A stretch of DNA of 64,000 bases from JANNNF01 sp963772935 (GTDB taxonomy: Bacteria; Pseudomonadota; Alphaproteobacteria; Rhodobacterales; Rhodobacteraceae). The stretch covers positions 62,001 through 126,000 of the forward strand of contig CAVYZK010000009.1 in NCBI GenBank assembly GCA_963772935.1, in the 5' to 3' direction. A program made the position numbers and the translations under genes. Shown here piece by piece: positions 1-9,096 of this stretch. The notes under the pieces are model-generated. The model was not told the DNA's origin, ran no database searches, and worked only from the letters and a program-made list of their open reading frames with translations. Position 1 is the first letter of the stretch. Each line of letters begins with the position of its first letter.

Positions 1-663
1 GGCCTCGGTGACCTGCGCATGGCCGTTCAACGCCGCACTCGCGCGGGCGCAGGCGAGGGCCAGCAGAGGCGCGCGCAGGCTGGTGATGCCCAACTCAATC
101 GCGGCGCGGGTCAGGCTGGCGGCGGTGTCGGGTGGGGTGTCGAGCTGGTAAAGGCGGGCGCGGGCGGTGGTGATGGCTTGGGCATCAAGGGTCAGCGGTG
201 TGGTGTCGGACCAAAGCTGATCCTCAAGGTTCAGGAACAGGCCGATGCGGTCGCCAATCGCCGGGGGCAGGCCTTCGTCGGGGCTGGCGGATTCGTCCAG
301 TGCGATCAGGCAATGGGCGGGGGCATCCAAGCCTGCGGCAAGCCGCGCGGCAAGGCCCGGCGGGCAGCGTTCGGCCATGGTCAGGATCAGCAGACCGGGC
401 GTGGCCATCAGCCCCGGCGTCTGCACCGGGCGACCTGTGGCAAGGGTGGCGGTCAGGTCCAACCCGCCAAACAGCGCGTCATCGGCAATGGTCGGATGCA
501 GGCGGCGGGGGGGCAAGGGGATGGCGTCCAACGCGCTTGTTACCCGGTCGCGCACCGGGCCCGCCCGCGCGCGCAGCCACAGCCCGCGGAGGCCAGCGGG
601 ATCAATCGCCAGCAGCGTCAGTGCGGTGTGGGCGCGCTGCCATGGGTCTGACAGGTCGGTCAG
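1..663 (-). CDS. bchD: Magnesium chelatase subunit D (BchD), N-terminal part; runs off the window
   Basis: About 220 N-terminal codons are present and the rest lies beyond base 1. The translation begins near DLSDPWQRAHTALTLLAID and reads openly to the edge, giving the degenerate AAA+ region typical of BchD. BchD partners BchI and BchH to insert Mg2+ into protoporphyrin IX, the first committed step of bacteriochlorophyll synthesis. It follows bchI directly with overlapping ends. No ATG, GTG or TTG lies in frame next to the first conserved residues, and the frame stays open upstream into bchI. The start is therefore unresolved: a CTG near 663, or another indel like those seen elsewhere in this window. 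Identity rests on the family-like N-terminus and the crtA-bchI-bchD order known in Rhodobacter. Confidence 0.85.
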   Translation of the reverse strand, partial: MTDLSDPWQRAHTALTLLAIDPAGLRGLWLRARAGPVRDRVTSALDAIPLPPRRLHPTIADDALFGGLDLTATLATGRPVQTPGLMATPGLLILTMAERCPPGLAARLAAGLDAPAHCLIALDESASPDEGLPPAIGDRIGLFLNLEDQLWSDTTPLTLDAQAITTARARLYQLDTPPDTAASLTRAAIELGITSLRAPLLALACARASAALNGHAQVTEA

Positions 664-1664
664 GGCAACACCTCTGTCAGTGACCGCGACACGCGCGCGC
701 CGGACCCGGCCTCATCCAGCGGGTCGCGGCGCAAGCGGTGTGACAGGGCCATGGGGGCGACTTGGCGCAGATGGCTGCGGCTGACGGTCTGGTCGCCCTG
801 AAACGCGGCCAAGGCACGGGCGGCGCGCAGCAGGGTCAACTCGCCGCGCAAGCCGTCAGACCCAAGGGCGATGCACAGGGCGGCGCAATCATGCAGCACG
901 GTGTTGGGGGTGGAAAGTGCAGGCAGGGCGACGCGGGCCGCAAGGATCTGATTTTGCAAGCCCGCATCCATCGGCCGCCACAGCGCCATGAACGCGTCAT
1001 AGGCGTTCTCGTACGCATCACGGCGCTGGATCACCTCGACCCGCGTGGCAATATCGCGCGGCGAGGTGACCTCGACCGACAGGCCGAAACGGTCGAGCAA
1101 CTGCGGCCGGAGTTCGCCTTCCTCGGGGTTGCCGGACCCCACCAGCACAAAGCGTGCGGGGTGGCGGATCGACAGGCCCTCGCGTTCCACTACGTTTTCA
1201 CCCGACTGTGCGACGTCCAGCAGCAGGTCCACGATGTGATCCTCCAAAAGGTTCACCTCGTCGATATACAGATACCCCCGGTTGGCGCGGGCCAGCAGGC
1301 CGGGTTCAAACGCCTTTTCTCCACGGGTCAGGGCGCGTTCAATATCCAGCGCGCCGACGACACGGTCTTCGGTCACGCCAAGCGGCAGATCGACCACCGG
1401 GGTGGGGCGGGTGATGATGCGGGTCGAGGCGACGCCTGCCCAATCGGGGCACAACTCGGGCCGGGGCGAGTTGACCGGGCAGCCTTCTACCGCGTCAATC
1501 GGCGGCAGCAGGGCGGCAAGCGCGCGCACGGCGGTGGATTTGCCGGTGCCCCGGTCGCCGAACACCAGCACCCCGCCGATGCCGGGGTCGATGGCGGTCA
1601 GCACCATGGCCAGTTTCATGGCCTCTTGCCCCACGATGGCGGAAAACGGGAAGGGTTGTTTCAT
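660..1664 (-). CDS. bchI: Magnesium chelatase ATPase subunit I (BchI)
   Basis: This 334-residue AAA+ protein hydrolyses ATP to drive Mg2+ insertion into protoporphyrin IX together with BchD and BchH. The Walker A motif GDRGTGKST lies at residues 36-44. A Walker B LYIDEVNLL and the sensor region LVGSGNPEEGELRPQL follow. The ATG at 1664 was chosen because it overlaps the crtA stop (ATGA) and gives the usual N-terminus MKQPFPFSAIVGQE; a longer upstream reading would only translate crtA antisense to its frame. It is cotranscribed with crtA and bchD, so the divergent crtA/crtI promoter with PpsR sites probably controls it. Confidence 0.97.
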   Translation of the reverse strand: MKQPFPFSAIVGQEAMKLAMVLTAIDPGIGGVLVFGDRGTGKSTAVRALAALLPPIDAVEGCPVNSPRPELCPDWAGVASTRIITRPTPVVDLPLGVTEDRVVGALDIERALTRGEKAFEPGLLARANRGYLYIDEVNLLEDHIVDLLLDVAQSGENVVEREGLSIRHPARFVLVGSGNPEEGELRPQLLDRFGLSVEVTSPRDIATRVEVIQRRDAYENAYDAFMALWRPMDAGLQNQILAARVALPALSTPNTVLHDCAALCIALGSDGLRGELTLLRAARALAAFQGDQTVSRSHLRQVAPMALSHRLRRDPLDEAGSGARVSRSLTEVLP

Positions 1665-2371
1665 GCGGCAGCCTTTTGGGATAGCAACGGGTCGCCCCCG
1701 GCCCATTGGCCGTCGGACCCCAGAATGTGAAAACGGGCGTAGAGTTCTTCGGCAAACCAACCCTGTTCGCGCACCGCCTGTATGGCGCGGCCATGCGGGC
1801 CATTGCCGCGCGCAAACCGCGCCATGCTGGCGGCATCAGGCCAGACCGAGAACGTCACCTGATGCAGCAGGGGCAACTCGCCGATGCCGATCTTGAAGAT
1901 CACGTTGGGGTCGGCGCCGATCACGGCGGAGATATCCGGCACCCGGTTCCAGAATTGCAGCGCGCGCGCGGGTTTGATGGTGGCGCGGGTCAGCACGGCC
2001 ATGGGGCCAGTTGTCGTGAGGGGTCTGGACGGTGAAAGGGATTGACCCCGGCCCAGACGCCACGCGCGGAAATCGGCGACAGATGCAGGGTCCAGCAGTC
2101 CACGCTTCGCTTGCGCCAGCGGGCGTAGACCGGGCTTGTGTCGGGTGCGCGCCCGCGCGGTCGCCTCATCCGGCCAGACCGCCAGAATGGCCCAGACATC
2201 CCAGTTCGGGCGCGGGGTGAAGCCTTCGCCGGTGCCCGACCCGCACAGCTTCCAGAACAGCGCATCGCGTTCGCGTCGCATGTCCAGCCGCGCCAACGCC
2301 ATCTGCCCCAGCACCCACAACCGGGACGCAAGGCCAGAGAATCGGAACAGGGTCAGGCTGGTGGTTTGCAA
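1661..2371 (-). CDS. crtA: Spheroidene monooxygenase (CrtA)
   Basis: CrtA is the oxygen-dependent, heme-containing enzyme that converts spheroidene to spheroidenone under semi-aerobic conditions. The 236-residue protein has the characteristic segments MAVLTRATIKPARAL and ARFARGNGPHGRAI and a C-terminal YARFHILGSDGQWAG. It is first in the crtA-bchI-bchD operon and diverges from crtI across a 133-bp region with two PpsR palindromes. The frame is intact. Together with CrtC, CrtD and CrtF it defines a spheroidene/spheroidenone pathway, not a spirilloxanthin one. Confidence 0.95.
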   Translation of the reverse strand: MQTTSLTLFRFSGLASRLWVLGQMALARLDMRRERDALFWKLCGSGTGEGFTPRPNWDVWAILAVWPDEATARARTRHKPGLRPLAQAKRGLLDPASVADFRAWRLGRGQSLSPSRPLTTTGPMAVLTRATIKPARALQFWNRVPDISAVIGADPNVIFKIGIGELPLLHQVTFSVWPDAASMARFARGNGPHGRAIQAVREQGWFAEELYARFHILGSDGQWAGGDPLLSQKAAA

Positions 2372-2396
2372 GGGCGATGCGTCCTTTGCGGCAAAG

Positions 2397-2414
2397 TGTA
2401 AACTTAGTTTGACA
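2397..2414. promoter_or_regulatory. PpsR/CrtJ binding palindrome, crtA-crtI intergenic (crtA-proximal)
   Basis: TGT at 2397-2399 and ACA at 2412-2414 are separated by exactly 12 bases, matching the PpsR/CrtJ consensus TGT-N12-ACA. The right half overlaps a TTGACA hexamer (2409-2414) that could serve as a -35 element toward crtI. This suggests aerobic repression of the divergent crtA and crtI units. Confidence 0.8.
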
Positions 2415-2470
2415 GGATAAGGGGGGTAGGGGAAGCGTTATTGCCAGTTTCGGGGCGTAAACTGCGATAT

Positions 2471-2488
2471 TGTAAATCTAACTGGACA
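2471..2488. promoter_or_regulatory. PpsR/CrtJ binding palindrome, crtA-crtI intergenic (crtI-proximal)
   Basis: TGT at 2471-2473, 12 bases, then ACA at 2486-2488, located 16 bp upstream of the crtI start. With the first site 74 bp away, the pair resembles the cooperative two-site arrangement of PpsR/CrtJ-repressed promoters. Confidence 0.8.
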
Positions 2489-2504
2489 GTCTATCATCCT
2501 TCAC

Positions 2505-4122
2505 ATGAACACACCCATCCGCTTTGACACGCCCCCCACCCCCTCCCTCCCCACAAGGGGGAGGGTGGCGCACGATGCCTTGGCCGATGGCGACGGGTCG
2601 AGCCGCGCAATAGTGATCGGTGCGGGCCTTGGGGGCCTTGCGTCGGCGATGCGGCTTGGGGCCAAGGGTTACCGCGTGACGGTGATTGACCGGCTGGACC
2701 GGGCGGGCGGGCGGGGGTCGTCGATCACCCAAGGCGGGCACAGGTTCGATCTCGGGCCGACCATCGTGACCGTGCCGCAGGGGTTGCGCGAGTTATGGGC
2801 GGTCTGCGGGCGGGATTTTGACCGCGACGTGACGTTGAAGCCGATGGACCCATTCTATGAAATCCGCTGGCAGGATGGGTCAAGCTTCCGCATGGGGCCG
2901 GATGAGGCAAAGGTGCGGGCCGAGGTGGCGGCCCTGTCGCCGGGCGATGTGGCGGGGTTTGCAAAGTTCCAGAAGAACAGTGAGGCGCGCTATTGGTTCG
3001 GGTTTGAAGACCTTGGCCGCAGGTCGATGCACAAACTGGCCGACCTGATCAAGGTGCTGCCCAAGTTTGCCATGCTGCGGGCGGACCGGTCGGTTCATGC
3101 CCATGCGGCGGGCTGTGTGACCGACCCGCGCCTGCGCTTTGCGCTGTCGTTCCATCCGCTGTTCATTGGCGGCGATCCGTTCAACGTGACGTCGATGTAT
3201 ATCCTCGTCAGCCATTTGGAGAAGGCCTTTGGCGTGCATTACGCCATGGGCGGGGTGCAGGCGATTGCCGATGCGATGGTCAGGGTGATCGAGGCGCAGG
3301 GCGGCGAAGTGGTGCAAGGCACCGAGGTGGATGAGGTGCTGATTGACCGGGGCCGGGCCTCGGGGGTGCGGCTGACCACGGGCGAGGAGGTGCGGGCAGG
3401 GGTTGTCGTGTCGAACGCCGATGCCGGGCACACCTATGACCGGCTGCTGCGCAATGCGCCGAAGAAACGCTGGACCGGGCCGCGGCTGAAGCGGACGCGG
3501 TGGTCGATGGGACTGTACGTCTGGTACTTTGGCACGCAAGGGACCAAGGGCAAATGGGCGGATGTCGGGCATCATTCGATTGTCGTGGGGCCGCGCTACC
3601 GCGAGCATATCAAGGACATCTTCATTCGCGGCAAGCTGGCGGATGACATGAGCCTGTATGTGCATCGCCCGTCAGTGACCGACCCGTCGGTGGCACCTGA
3701 CGGCGGGGATACGTTCTATGTCCTGTCGCCCGTGCCGCATCTTGGGGCATGACAACGGGGTGGATTGGGCGGTGGAAAGCGATGCTTACCGCGACAAGAT
3801 GGCCGCGATGATCGACGAACGCCTGCTGCCGGGGTTTCGTGACCATATCACTGAAAGCCTTGTTTTCACGCCGGAAACCTTTCGGGATCGCTATCTGTCG
3901 CCTTACGGAGCGGGGTTTTCGATCGAGCCGCGCATCCTGCAATCGGCGTGGTTCCGGCCCCATAACGTGTCTGAGGAGCTTCCGGGTCTGTATCTGGCAG
4001 GGGCGGGCACTCATCCCGGCGCAGGGGTGCCGGGGGTGATTGCCACGGCCGAGGTGCTGGGCACGCTGGTGCCGGATGCGCCGGTGCGGCACAGGGCGGC
4101 TGTGCCGTTGGCAGCCGAATGA
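2505..4122 (+). CDS. crtI: Phytoene desaturase (CrtI), interrupted by a +1 frameshift
   Basis: CrtI is the FAD-dependent enzyme that dehydrogenates phytoene to neurosporene. The Rossmann motif GAGLGG lies at residues 39-44, followed by GGRGSSITQGGHRFDLGPT; the C-terminal signature GAGTHPGAGVPG is near 4006-4041. The first frame stops at 3750-3752 after SPVPHLG, and the second continues with HDNGVDWAV. Removing one G from the run at 3744-3747 restores a 538-residue protein, so this is an indel, not two genes. The stop overlaps crtB (ATGA). The N-terminus is unusual: residues about 10-22 are encoded by a copy of a dispersed GC-rich repeat. Two PpsR palindromes lie upstream. Confidence 0.93.
2531..2570 (+). 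repeat. Dispersed GC-rich repeat, copy 1, inside the 5' end of crtI
   Basis: The core is a C-rich block (GCCCCCCACCCC...) followed by CCTCCCCACAAGGGGGAGG, which can fold as a short hairpin. Close relatives occur at 36579, 43536 and, inverted, at 43611. This copy is read as PPTPSLPTRGRVA at the start of CrtI. Confidence 0.8.
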
Positions 4123-5111
4123 TCGCGCCCGCTGATCTGGACGCCTGCGCTGCGGCCATCCGCACTGGCAGCCTGTCGTTTCATGCGGCGTCAAAACTGC
4201 TGCCATCCCGCGTGCGCGACCCGGCCTTGGCGCTCTATGCGTTTTGCAGGCTGGCGGATGATGCGGTGGATGAAGGCCGCGACAAGGCCGATGCCGTGCT
4301 GCGCCTGCGTGACCGGCTGGACCGGGTCTATCTTGGCCAGCCCGCCAACGCCGCTGCGGACCGGGCATTTACTGGCGTGGTAGAGGGGTTTGAGATGCCC
4401 CGTGCGCTGCCTGATGCGCTGCTGGAAGGCATGGCCTGGGATGCGGTCGGGCGGCAGTATGACGATCTGTCGGGTGTGCTGGACTATGCCGCCCGCGTGG
4501 CCGCGTCGGTGGGTGCGATGATGTGCGTGCTGATGCGCGTGCGGGATGCTGACGCCTTGGCGCGGGCCTGCGATCTGGGGCTGGCGATGCAACTGACCAA
4601 CATCGCCCGCGATGTGGGCGAGGATGCGCGGGCGGGCCGGGTCTATCTGCCGCTGGACTGGCTGCGCGACGAAGGTGTTGCCGATCTGCGCGTGGCCTCG
4701 AAAGGGCAGCGAGCCTGTGTGCAGCGGTTGTTGGGCGTGGCGAAGGGGCTGTATGCACGGTCCGAGGCCGGGGTTTCCGTTCTGCCGCTGGATTGCCGCC
4801 CCGGGATTTTCGCCGCGCGTTATATCTATGACGGTATCGGGGGGCAGGTGGCGAAGGCGGGGTTCGATTCCGTGACGCTGCGGGCGCGCACGAGCGGGCG
4901 GCAAAAGCTGGGCTGGCTGGGGCTGGCCATGCTGCGCAGCGCGGCCTCGGCAGTGCTGCCGCGCCCGCCCGCGCTGCACGCCCGCCCCGCACCCGAGGTG
5001 GCGTTTCTGGTGCAGGCCGCCAGCCGTGCCGCGCCCGCGCGGGGCAGATCGGACGCCTTGCTGGGGGTTCTGGCGCAACTGGAGGCGCGGGACCGCGCGC
5101 TATCCTCCTGA
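4119..5111 (+). CDS. crtB: Phytoene synthase (CrtB)
   Basis: CrtB condenses two geranylgeranyl diphosphates to phytoene. The 330-residue protein has both Mg2+-diphosphate motifs of squalene/phytoene synthases: DDAVDE at residues 47-52, and RDVGEDARAGRVYLPLDWL in the second half. The start ATG overlaps the crtI stop (ATGA), so translational coupling with CrtI is expected. The frame is intact. Confidence 0.97.
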   Translation: MIAPADLDACAAAIRTGSLSFHAASKLLPSRVRDPALALYAFCRLADDAVDEGRDKADAVLRLRDRLDRVYLGQPANAAADRAFTGVVEGFEMPRALPDALLEGMAWDAVGRQYDDLSGVLDYAARVAASVGAMMCVLMRVRDADALARACDLGLAMQLTNIARDVGEDARAGRVYLPLDWLRDEGVADLRVASKGQRACVQRLLGVAKGLYARSEAGVSVLPLDCRPGIFAARYIYDGIGGQVAKAGFDSVTLRARTSGRQKLGWLGLAMLRSAASAVLPRPPALHARPAPEVAFLVQAASRAAPARGRSDALLGVLAQLEARDRALSS

Positions 5112-5172
5112 AAGGGCTAGGATCGGCGCGATTGCCGCCGTAGGTTTGGGGCCACCCTGAAAGGTCTGACCG

Positions 5173-5637
5173 ATGGATATCGTACTCTTTGCCACTTACC
5201 TTGCCGCCTGCGGGGCGGCCGCTGCCACCGGCGCGATGTTTTCGCCGGGGCCCTGGTATCGCGGGCTGGTCAAGCCATGGTGGACGCCGAAGGACTGGAT
5301 GTTCCCGGTGGTCTGGACCTGTCTTTACATCCTGATGGCCTGGTCGGCGATGCGGGTCTCAGGCCTGCCGGGGGCCGAATACGGCCTGGCGTTCTGGGCC
5401 TTGCAGATTGCGTGCAACACGCTGTGGACGCCGGTGTTCTTTGGCCTGCGCAAGATACGGGCGGGAATGATTGTCATGGTGTGCTTGTGGCTGGCGGTGG
5501 CGGCGACCACGCTGGCGTTCTGGCAGCTTGACCGGGTGGCGGGGGCGATGTTCGCGCCCTACCTTTTGTGGGTGACCGTGGCGGGCGCGCTGAACTTTTG
5601 GGTCATGCGGCACAATCCTGAGGGGCTGGCCCCCTGA
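5173..5637 (+). CDS. tspO: TspO/MBR tryptophan-rich sensory protein
   Basis: This 154-residue integral membrane protein has five predicted hydrophobic segments. It also has the conserved Trp-rich stretch WYRGLVKPWWTPKDWMFPVVW near residues 29-49. In Rhodobacter, TspO binds or exports tetrapyrrole intermediates and dampens photosynthesis gene expression in response to oxygen. It lies 61 bp after crtB in the same direction, as in R. capsulatus and R. sphaeroides, and converges on crtC. Its stop codon lies inside the left arm of a strong hairpin. Confidence 0.95.
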   Translation: MDIVLFATYLAACGAAAATGAMFSPGPWYRGLVKPWWTPKDWMFPVVWTCLYILMAWSAMRVSGLPGAEYGLAFWALQIACNTLWTPVFFGLRKIRAGMIVMVCLWLAVAATTLAFWQLDRVAGAMFAPYLLWVTVAGALNFWVMRHNPEGLAP

Positions 5638-5663
5638 CCTGCGCACGACAGGGGGCCAGCCCC
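5622..5663. terminator. Strong 15-bp inverted repeat at the end of tspO
   Basis: GGGGCTGGCCCCCTG (5622-5636) is perfectly complementary to CAGGGGGCCAGCCCC (5649-5663) across a 12-nt loop. The left arm includes the tspO stop codon. No T-run follows, but the position between the convergent tspO and crtC genes fits a bidirectional terminator or mRNA-stabilising hairpin. Confidence 0.65.
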
Positions 5664-5697
5664 CTGACCCCCGGGATATTTGCACCAATGTGAAAGG
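5664..5697 (+). repeat. Dispersed GGGATATTTG...ATGAAA-type intergenic element, copy 1
   Basis: CCCCGGGATATTTGCACCAA followed by TGTGAAAG directly follows the tspO hairpin. Related strings occur at 29266-29290 and 37191-37228. This GGGATATTTG motif next to a GC-rich hairpin is a recurrent intergenic element in Rhodobacteraceae genomes (from general knowledge). Its function is unknown. Confidence 0.6.
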
Positions 5698-5698
5698 G

Positions 5699-6633
5699 TC
5701 AGGGCCAGTTGGCGCGGCGGGGCACGCGAACCGCCAGCATCGGTTTCAGCAACGGATTGCGAAACCGTGTCAGGTCAAGGGCCTCATGGACGCCAGTGGT
5801 GATTTCACCGTCAATTTGCGTTTGCACCAGACTGCGGGAATAGAACGGCGCGTCCAGCATGGGCAGCATCTGGCGGGGCCGAAAGCCCGCATCGGCGCGG
5901 GTTTCGCGGCGCACCTGCCACAGGCTGCGGCGGAATGTCGTCAGCGGCGGCGGGGTGATCTCGCGCGCCTCGCCCGTGGCGTTCACCTCCAGCCCCAAAG
6001 CCAGATGTGGAGCCATCCGCCCGGGTTGCATCGTAGAAACACAGCGGTCCGGTCGCGCAGCGGAAAGCGGCCCCATGTCCAGAACCGGAAATCGGCCTCC
6101 AGCGCCGCCGTGCCAAAATTGGCGTCGAAATAGCCGTGGCCCTGCCAGCGGTGGCCTTGGGTCAGGTCAACCGTGATCGTGCAACTGGGCGCAAAAGGAC
6201 GCCAGAGATGGCGGCCATCGGGGGTCAGGCGCACCTCGACATCCGTCAGCGGCTTGCGGCGTCAGGGTGATGGTGCCGCGCACCGGGGTGATCATCGGGG
6301 GGGCACCGATCTCATCAATCTGGATCACCAGTTCGCGCCCCGTCCAGTGCATCGAGGATGGCCCGACCTGCAAGGTATCGCGCGACTGGCGCAGCGCAGA
6401 TCGCCCCCGGTCTGTCATGGTGAACCGCCCGCCGGGGCCATAGGTGGCCACGTTGATGCAGCAATGGTTCTGCGGATCGCGCCGCCCCGACCACGCGTAC
6501 CAAGGCGAAAACACCGACCCGATGAAGCCGATGACCGATACCGCCCGTGTGCCGTCGTCCGAGACGCCGTCTATGTACCACCACGCATAGCCATCGGGGG
6601 CGACGGCGACGCGGAAGTCAGGTCGCGTATCAT
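5699..6633 (-). CDS. crtC: Acyclic carotenoid 1,2-hydratase (hydroxyneurosporene synthase, CrtC), three +1 frameshifts
   Basis: CrtC hydrates the terminal double bond of neurosporene. Conserved stretches are spread over four frames: YAWWYIDGVSDDGT, GSVFSPWYAWSGRRDPQNH, then RLTPDGRHLWRPFAP, then VFYDATRADGS, then LEVNATGEAREITPPPL to the C-terminus RVPRRANWP. Each junction is healed by deleting one base: near 6249, in the AAA at 6037-6039, and in the GG at 6009-6010. The 5' end overlaps the 3' end of crtD by about 60 bp. The ATG at 6631-6633 is two bases out of frame with the first conserved segment, so the start is also doubtful. It is cotranscribed with crtD. Read as a functional gene with sequence errors, or a decaying gene. 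Confidence 0.85.
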
Positions 6634-8085
6634 CGCCTCGGCCGCGTGCTGGCCGGACAGGGCTGCCATCGGCACCCCCGCCCCCGGATGCGCCGCCCCC
6701 CCCGCCAGATAGAGACCCGGCAGCGCGGTCCGCGCCTGCGGGCGCTGAAACGCCGCCAAGGTGCCCTCCGGGCTGCGCCCGTAGATCGCGCCCACCGACC
6801 CCGGAAACCGCTGCGCCAGCAGGGTCGGCGTGGTCAGCCCCTGCGGCGTGGGGGTGAAGGTCAGCCCCATCCGGGCCAGCGTTGGAAAGGTGCGGGTGCG
6901 GCATGTGTCGGCTTCCTGTTGCGGGGCGGGGCGGTTGGCAGGGGCGTTCAGGATGATCTCAAACCGTTCCAGCGGCGGGGCTTGGCCTGCGGCGCGGTCT
7001 TCGGCGCATATGTAGAGCGTGGGGTCTTGGGGCATCTGACCACGCCCGATGGGGCCGAATTCGGCCTTCGGGTTGGCGGTGAAAAACACGTTGTGGTGGA
7101 TCAGATCGGCGGCACGCGGCCCGGTCGGCGTGGCGGCAAAGGCCCAGACATAGGCCGACAGGCTGTGTGGCCCGGGTTTGGGGCTGGCCGTGCGAGCCGC
7201 GTCGCCCAGCAGACCCGCCGTCAGCGCGCCGGGATCGCCGTTGAACAACACGCCCCCACAGGGCAGGGTGGCTCCGCCCGCAATCTGCACGCCAGTGACG
7301 CGACCGCCTTGGGTGACGATCCGCTGCGCCGGGGTTGCATAGCGGAACGTCACCCCGATGCGCTCGGCCAGACAGGCCAGTTGGGCGGCCAAGTGGTGCA
7401 TCCCCCCCTGCACCGCCCAGACACCCGCGGCCTCCGCCCGCCAGATCAGCGCCAGAACCCCCGGCGAATGCCCCGGCCTGCCACCGACATAGGTCGCATA
7501 GCGCGCGAACAACTGGATCAGCCGGGGATCGCGGAAGTGCAGGGCCAGCAGGCGGTTCAGGGTCATTCCGGGCAAAAGCGCAGGCCACAGGCGCGGCCGG
7601 CGCAGGGTGGCGCGCAGGATGGCAGGCAGATCGGGGCGGGGCGACAGCATCACCGGGGCCTCGAACGCTTGATACAACTCGGTGGCGAGGCGGTCGAAGC
7701 GGGCAAAGGCGGCGGCCTCACGCGGGCCTGCGAAGGCGTGAATGGCGGCGATATTGGCATCCCTGTCGGGGAACAGATCCAACTGGCTGCCATCCGGCCA
7801 GAAATGCCGCGCCAGAATGGGTTGTGGGATCAGGGTGATATGGTCATCCAACCGCTCTCCGGCCAAAGCGAATAGCGCGTCAAACGTGGCGCGCAGGGTC
7901 AGCACGGTTGGTCCCGCATCGACCGGACCTGCGGCAGATGGCATCGCCCGCGCCTTGCCGCCGGGGGTATCGGCGCTTTCCAGCACCGTCACCCGCAGGC
8001 CTGCGGCGGCAAGGCGGATCGCCGCCGAAAGCCCGCCCATGCCCGCCCCGATGACGATGACCTTTTCCTCTGACCGCTGCATCAT
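6571..8085 (-). CDS. crtD: 1-hydroxycarotenoid 3,4-desaturase (methoxyneurosporene dehydrogenase, CrtD)
   Basis: This 504-residue CrtI-family flavoprotein introduces the C-3,4 double bond into 1-hydroxy/methoxy carotenoids. The FAD Rossmann motif GAGMGG is at residues 13-18; a C-terminal GLYLAGGAAHPGAGVPMAAL is the usual CrtI-family FAD-binding signature. The frame is intact. It diverges from crtE across an 89-125 bp region with a PpsR palindrome and precedes crtC, whose coding region starts inside its tail. Confidence 0.96.
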   Translation of the reverse strand: MMQRSEEKVIVIGAGMGGLSAAIRLAAAGLRVTVLESADTPGGKARAMPSAAGPVDAGPTVLTLRATFDALFALAGERLDDHITLIPQPILARHFWPDGSQLDLFPDRDANIAAIHAFAGPREAAAFARFDRLATELYQAFEAPVMLSPRPDLPAILRATLRRPRLWPALLPGMTLNRLLALHFRDPRLIQLFARYATYVGGRPGHSPGVLALIWRAEAAGVWAVQGGMHHLAAQLACLAERIGVTFRYATPAQRIVTQGGRVTGVQIAGGATLPCGGVLFNGDPGALTAGLLGDAARTASPKPGPHSLSAYVWAFAATPTGPRAADLIHHNVFFTANPKAEFGPIGRGQMPQDPTLYICAEDRAAGQAPPLERFEIILNAPANRPAPQQEADTCRTRTFPTLARMGLTFTPTPQGLTTPTLLAQRFPGSVGAIYGRSPEGTLAAFQRPQARTALPGLYLAGGAAHPGAGVPMAALSGQHAAEAMIRDLTSASPSPPMAMRGGT

Positions 8086-8135
8086 GTAAGACTGACGCCG
8101 GGGCAGGGTTACTGTCCAGACTCATTCTGACAAAC

Positions 8136-8153
8136 TGTAAGTTTTTATTTACA
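8136..8153. promoter_or_regulatory. PpsR/CrtJ binding palindrome in the crtD-crtE divergent promoter
   Basis: TGT (8136-8138), 12 bases AAGTTTTTATTT, ACA (8151-8153). It lies 50 bp upstream of crtD and 57 bp upstream of crtE. A nearby TGTC...GACA pair (8113-8132) has a 14-base gap and would be a degenerate second site at best. Confidence 0.78.
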
Positions 8154-8210
8154 CATTCGCCGCTAACGTGCAGATTGCCGGGTGTAAGGCGGGCCGTGAA
8201 AGGGCGCGAT

Positions 8211-9096
8211 ATGGATTTTTCGGCGCGGATTGAGGCGGCGGTGGCAGCGGCCATCCAGCGGGGGCAGGGCCACCCTGGCGAGGCCCCGGGCAGGCTGGCG
8301 TCGGCGCTGGACTATGGCGTCACACCGGGCGGCGCGCGCATCCGCCCCACGATCCTGATGGCAGTCGCGCAGGCTTGCGGCGATGATCGGCCTCGGCTGA
8401 CTGATGCGGCGGCGGCGGCGCTGGAATTGATCCATTGCGCCAGCCTGATCCATGACGATCTGCCCTGTTTTGACGACGCCGATATCCGGCGAGGCAAGCC
8501 GTCGGTGCATAAGGCCTACGGCGAGCCTTTGGCCGTTCTGGCAGGTGACAGCCTGATTGTGCTTGGGTTTGAAGTGCTTGCCCAAGCTGCAGGCGACGCA
8601 CCCGACCGGGCCTTGCGCCTGATCACCACGCTTTCGCAACGTACCGGGATGCCGATGGGCATTTGCGCCGGGCAGGGGTGGGAGTTCTGAAAACCACGTC
8701 AATTTGCAGGCCTATCACCGTGCCAAGACCGGGGCCTTGTTCATTGCCGCAACGCAAATGGGCGCCATCGCGGCGGGGCAGGATGCCGAGCCTTGGGAAG
8801 AACTGGGCGCGCGGATCGGTGCTGCGTTTCAGGTAGCGGATGACCTTAAAGACGCGCTGGAAAGCCCTGAAACCATAGGGAAACCCTGTGGGCAGGATGC
8901 AACCCATGACCGCCCGTCGGCAGTGGCGGATATGGGCGTGGCCGGGGCCGCGCGGCATTTGCAGGATATTCTGGGCGGGGCCATCGCCTCGATTCCGTCC
9001 TGCCCCGGCGAAGCGATGCTGGCGGGCCTTGTGCGCGCCACGGCGCGCCGGATCATGCCTGCGGGGGTGGCGCAGATCGTGGCAGGGGCCAAGTGA
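8211..9096 (+). CDS. crtE: Geranylgeranyl diphosphate synthase (CrtE), one +1 frameshift
   Basis: CrtE is a trans-prenyltransferase making GGPP for carotenoids and for the bacteriochlorophyll tail. The first Asp-rich motif HDDLPCFDDAD is at residues 81-91; the second, ADDLKDA, lies in the 3' half. The first frame ends at 8688-8690 after CAGQGWEF, and the second resumes with VNLQAYHRAKTGALF. Deleting one T of the pair at 8685-8686 gives a continuous protein. The ATG at 8211 gives the expected N-terminus MDFSARIEAAV with a purine-rich site upstream. The stop overlaps the crtF GTG start. Confidence 0.93.

Noticed and set aside
762..1730. Long plus-strand open frame opposite bchI
   Set aside because: It is antisense to a clearly conserved gene and its translation has no recognisable domain; a high-GC shadow frame.
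8113..8132. Second PpsR-like palindrome TGTC...GACA upstream of crtE
   Set aside because: The gap between TGT and ACA is 14 bases, not 12; kept only as a possible degenerate site.
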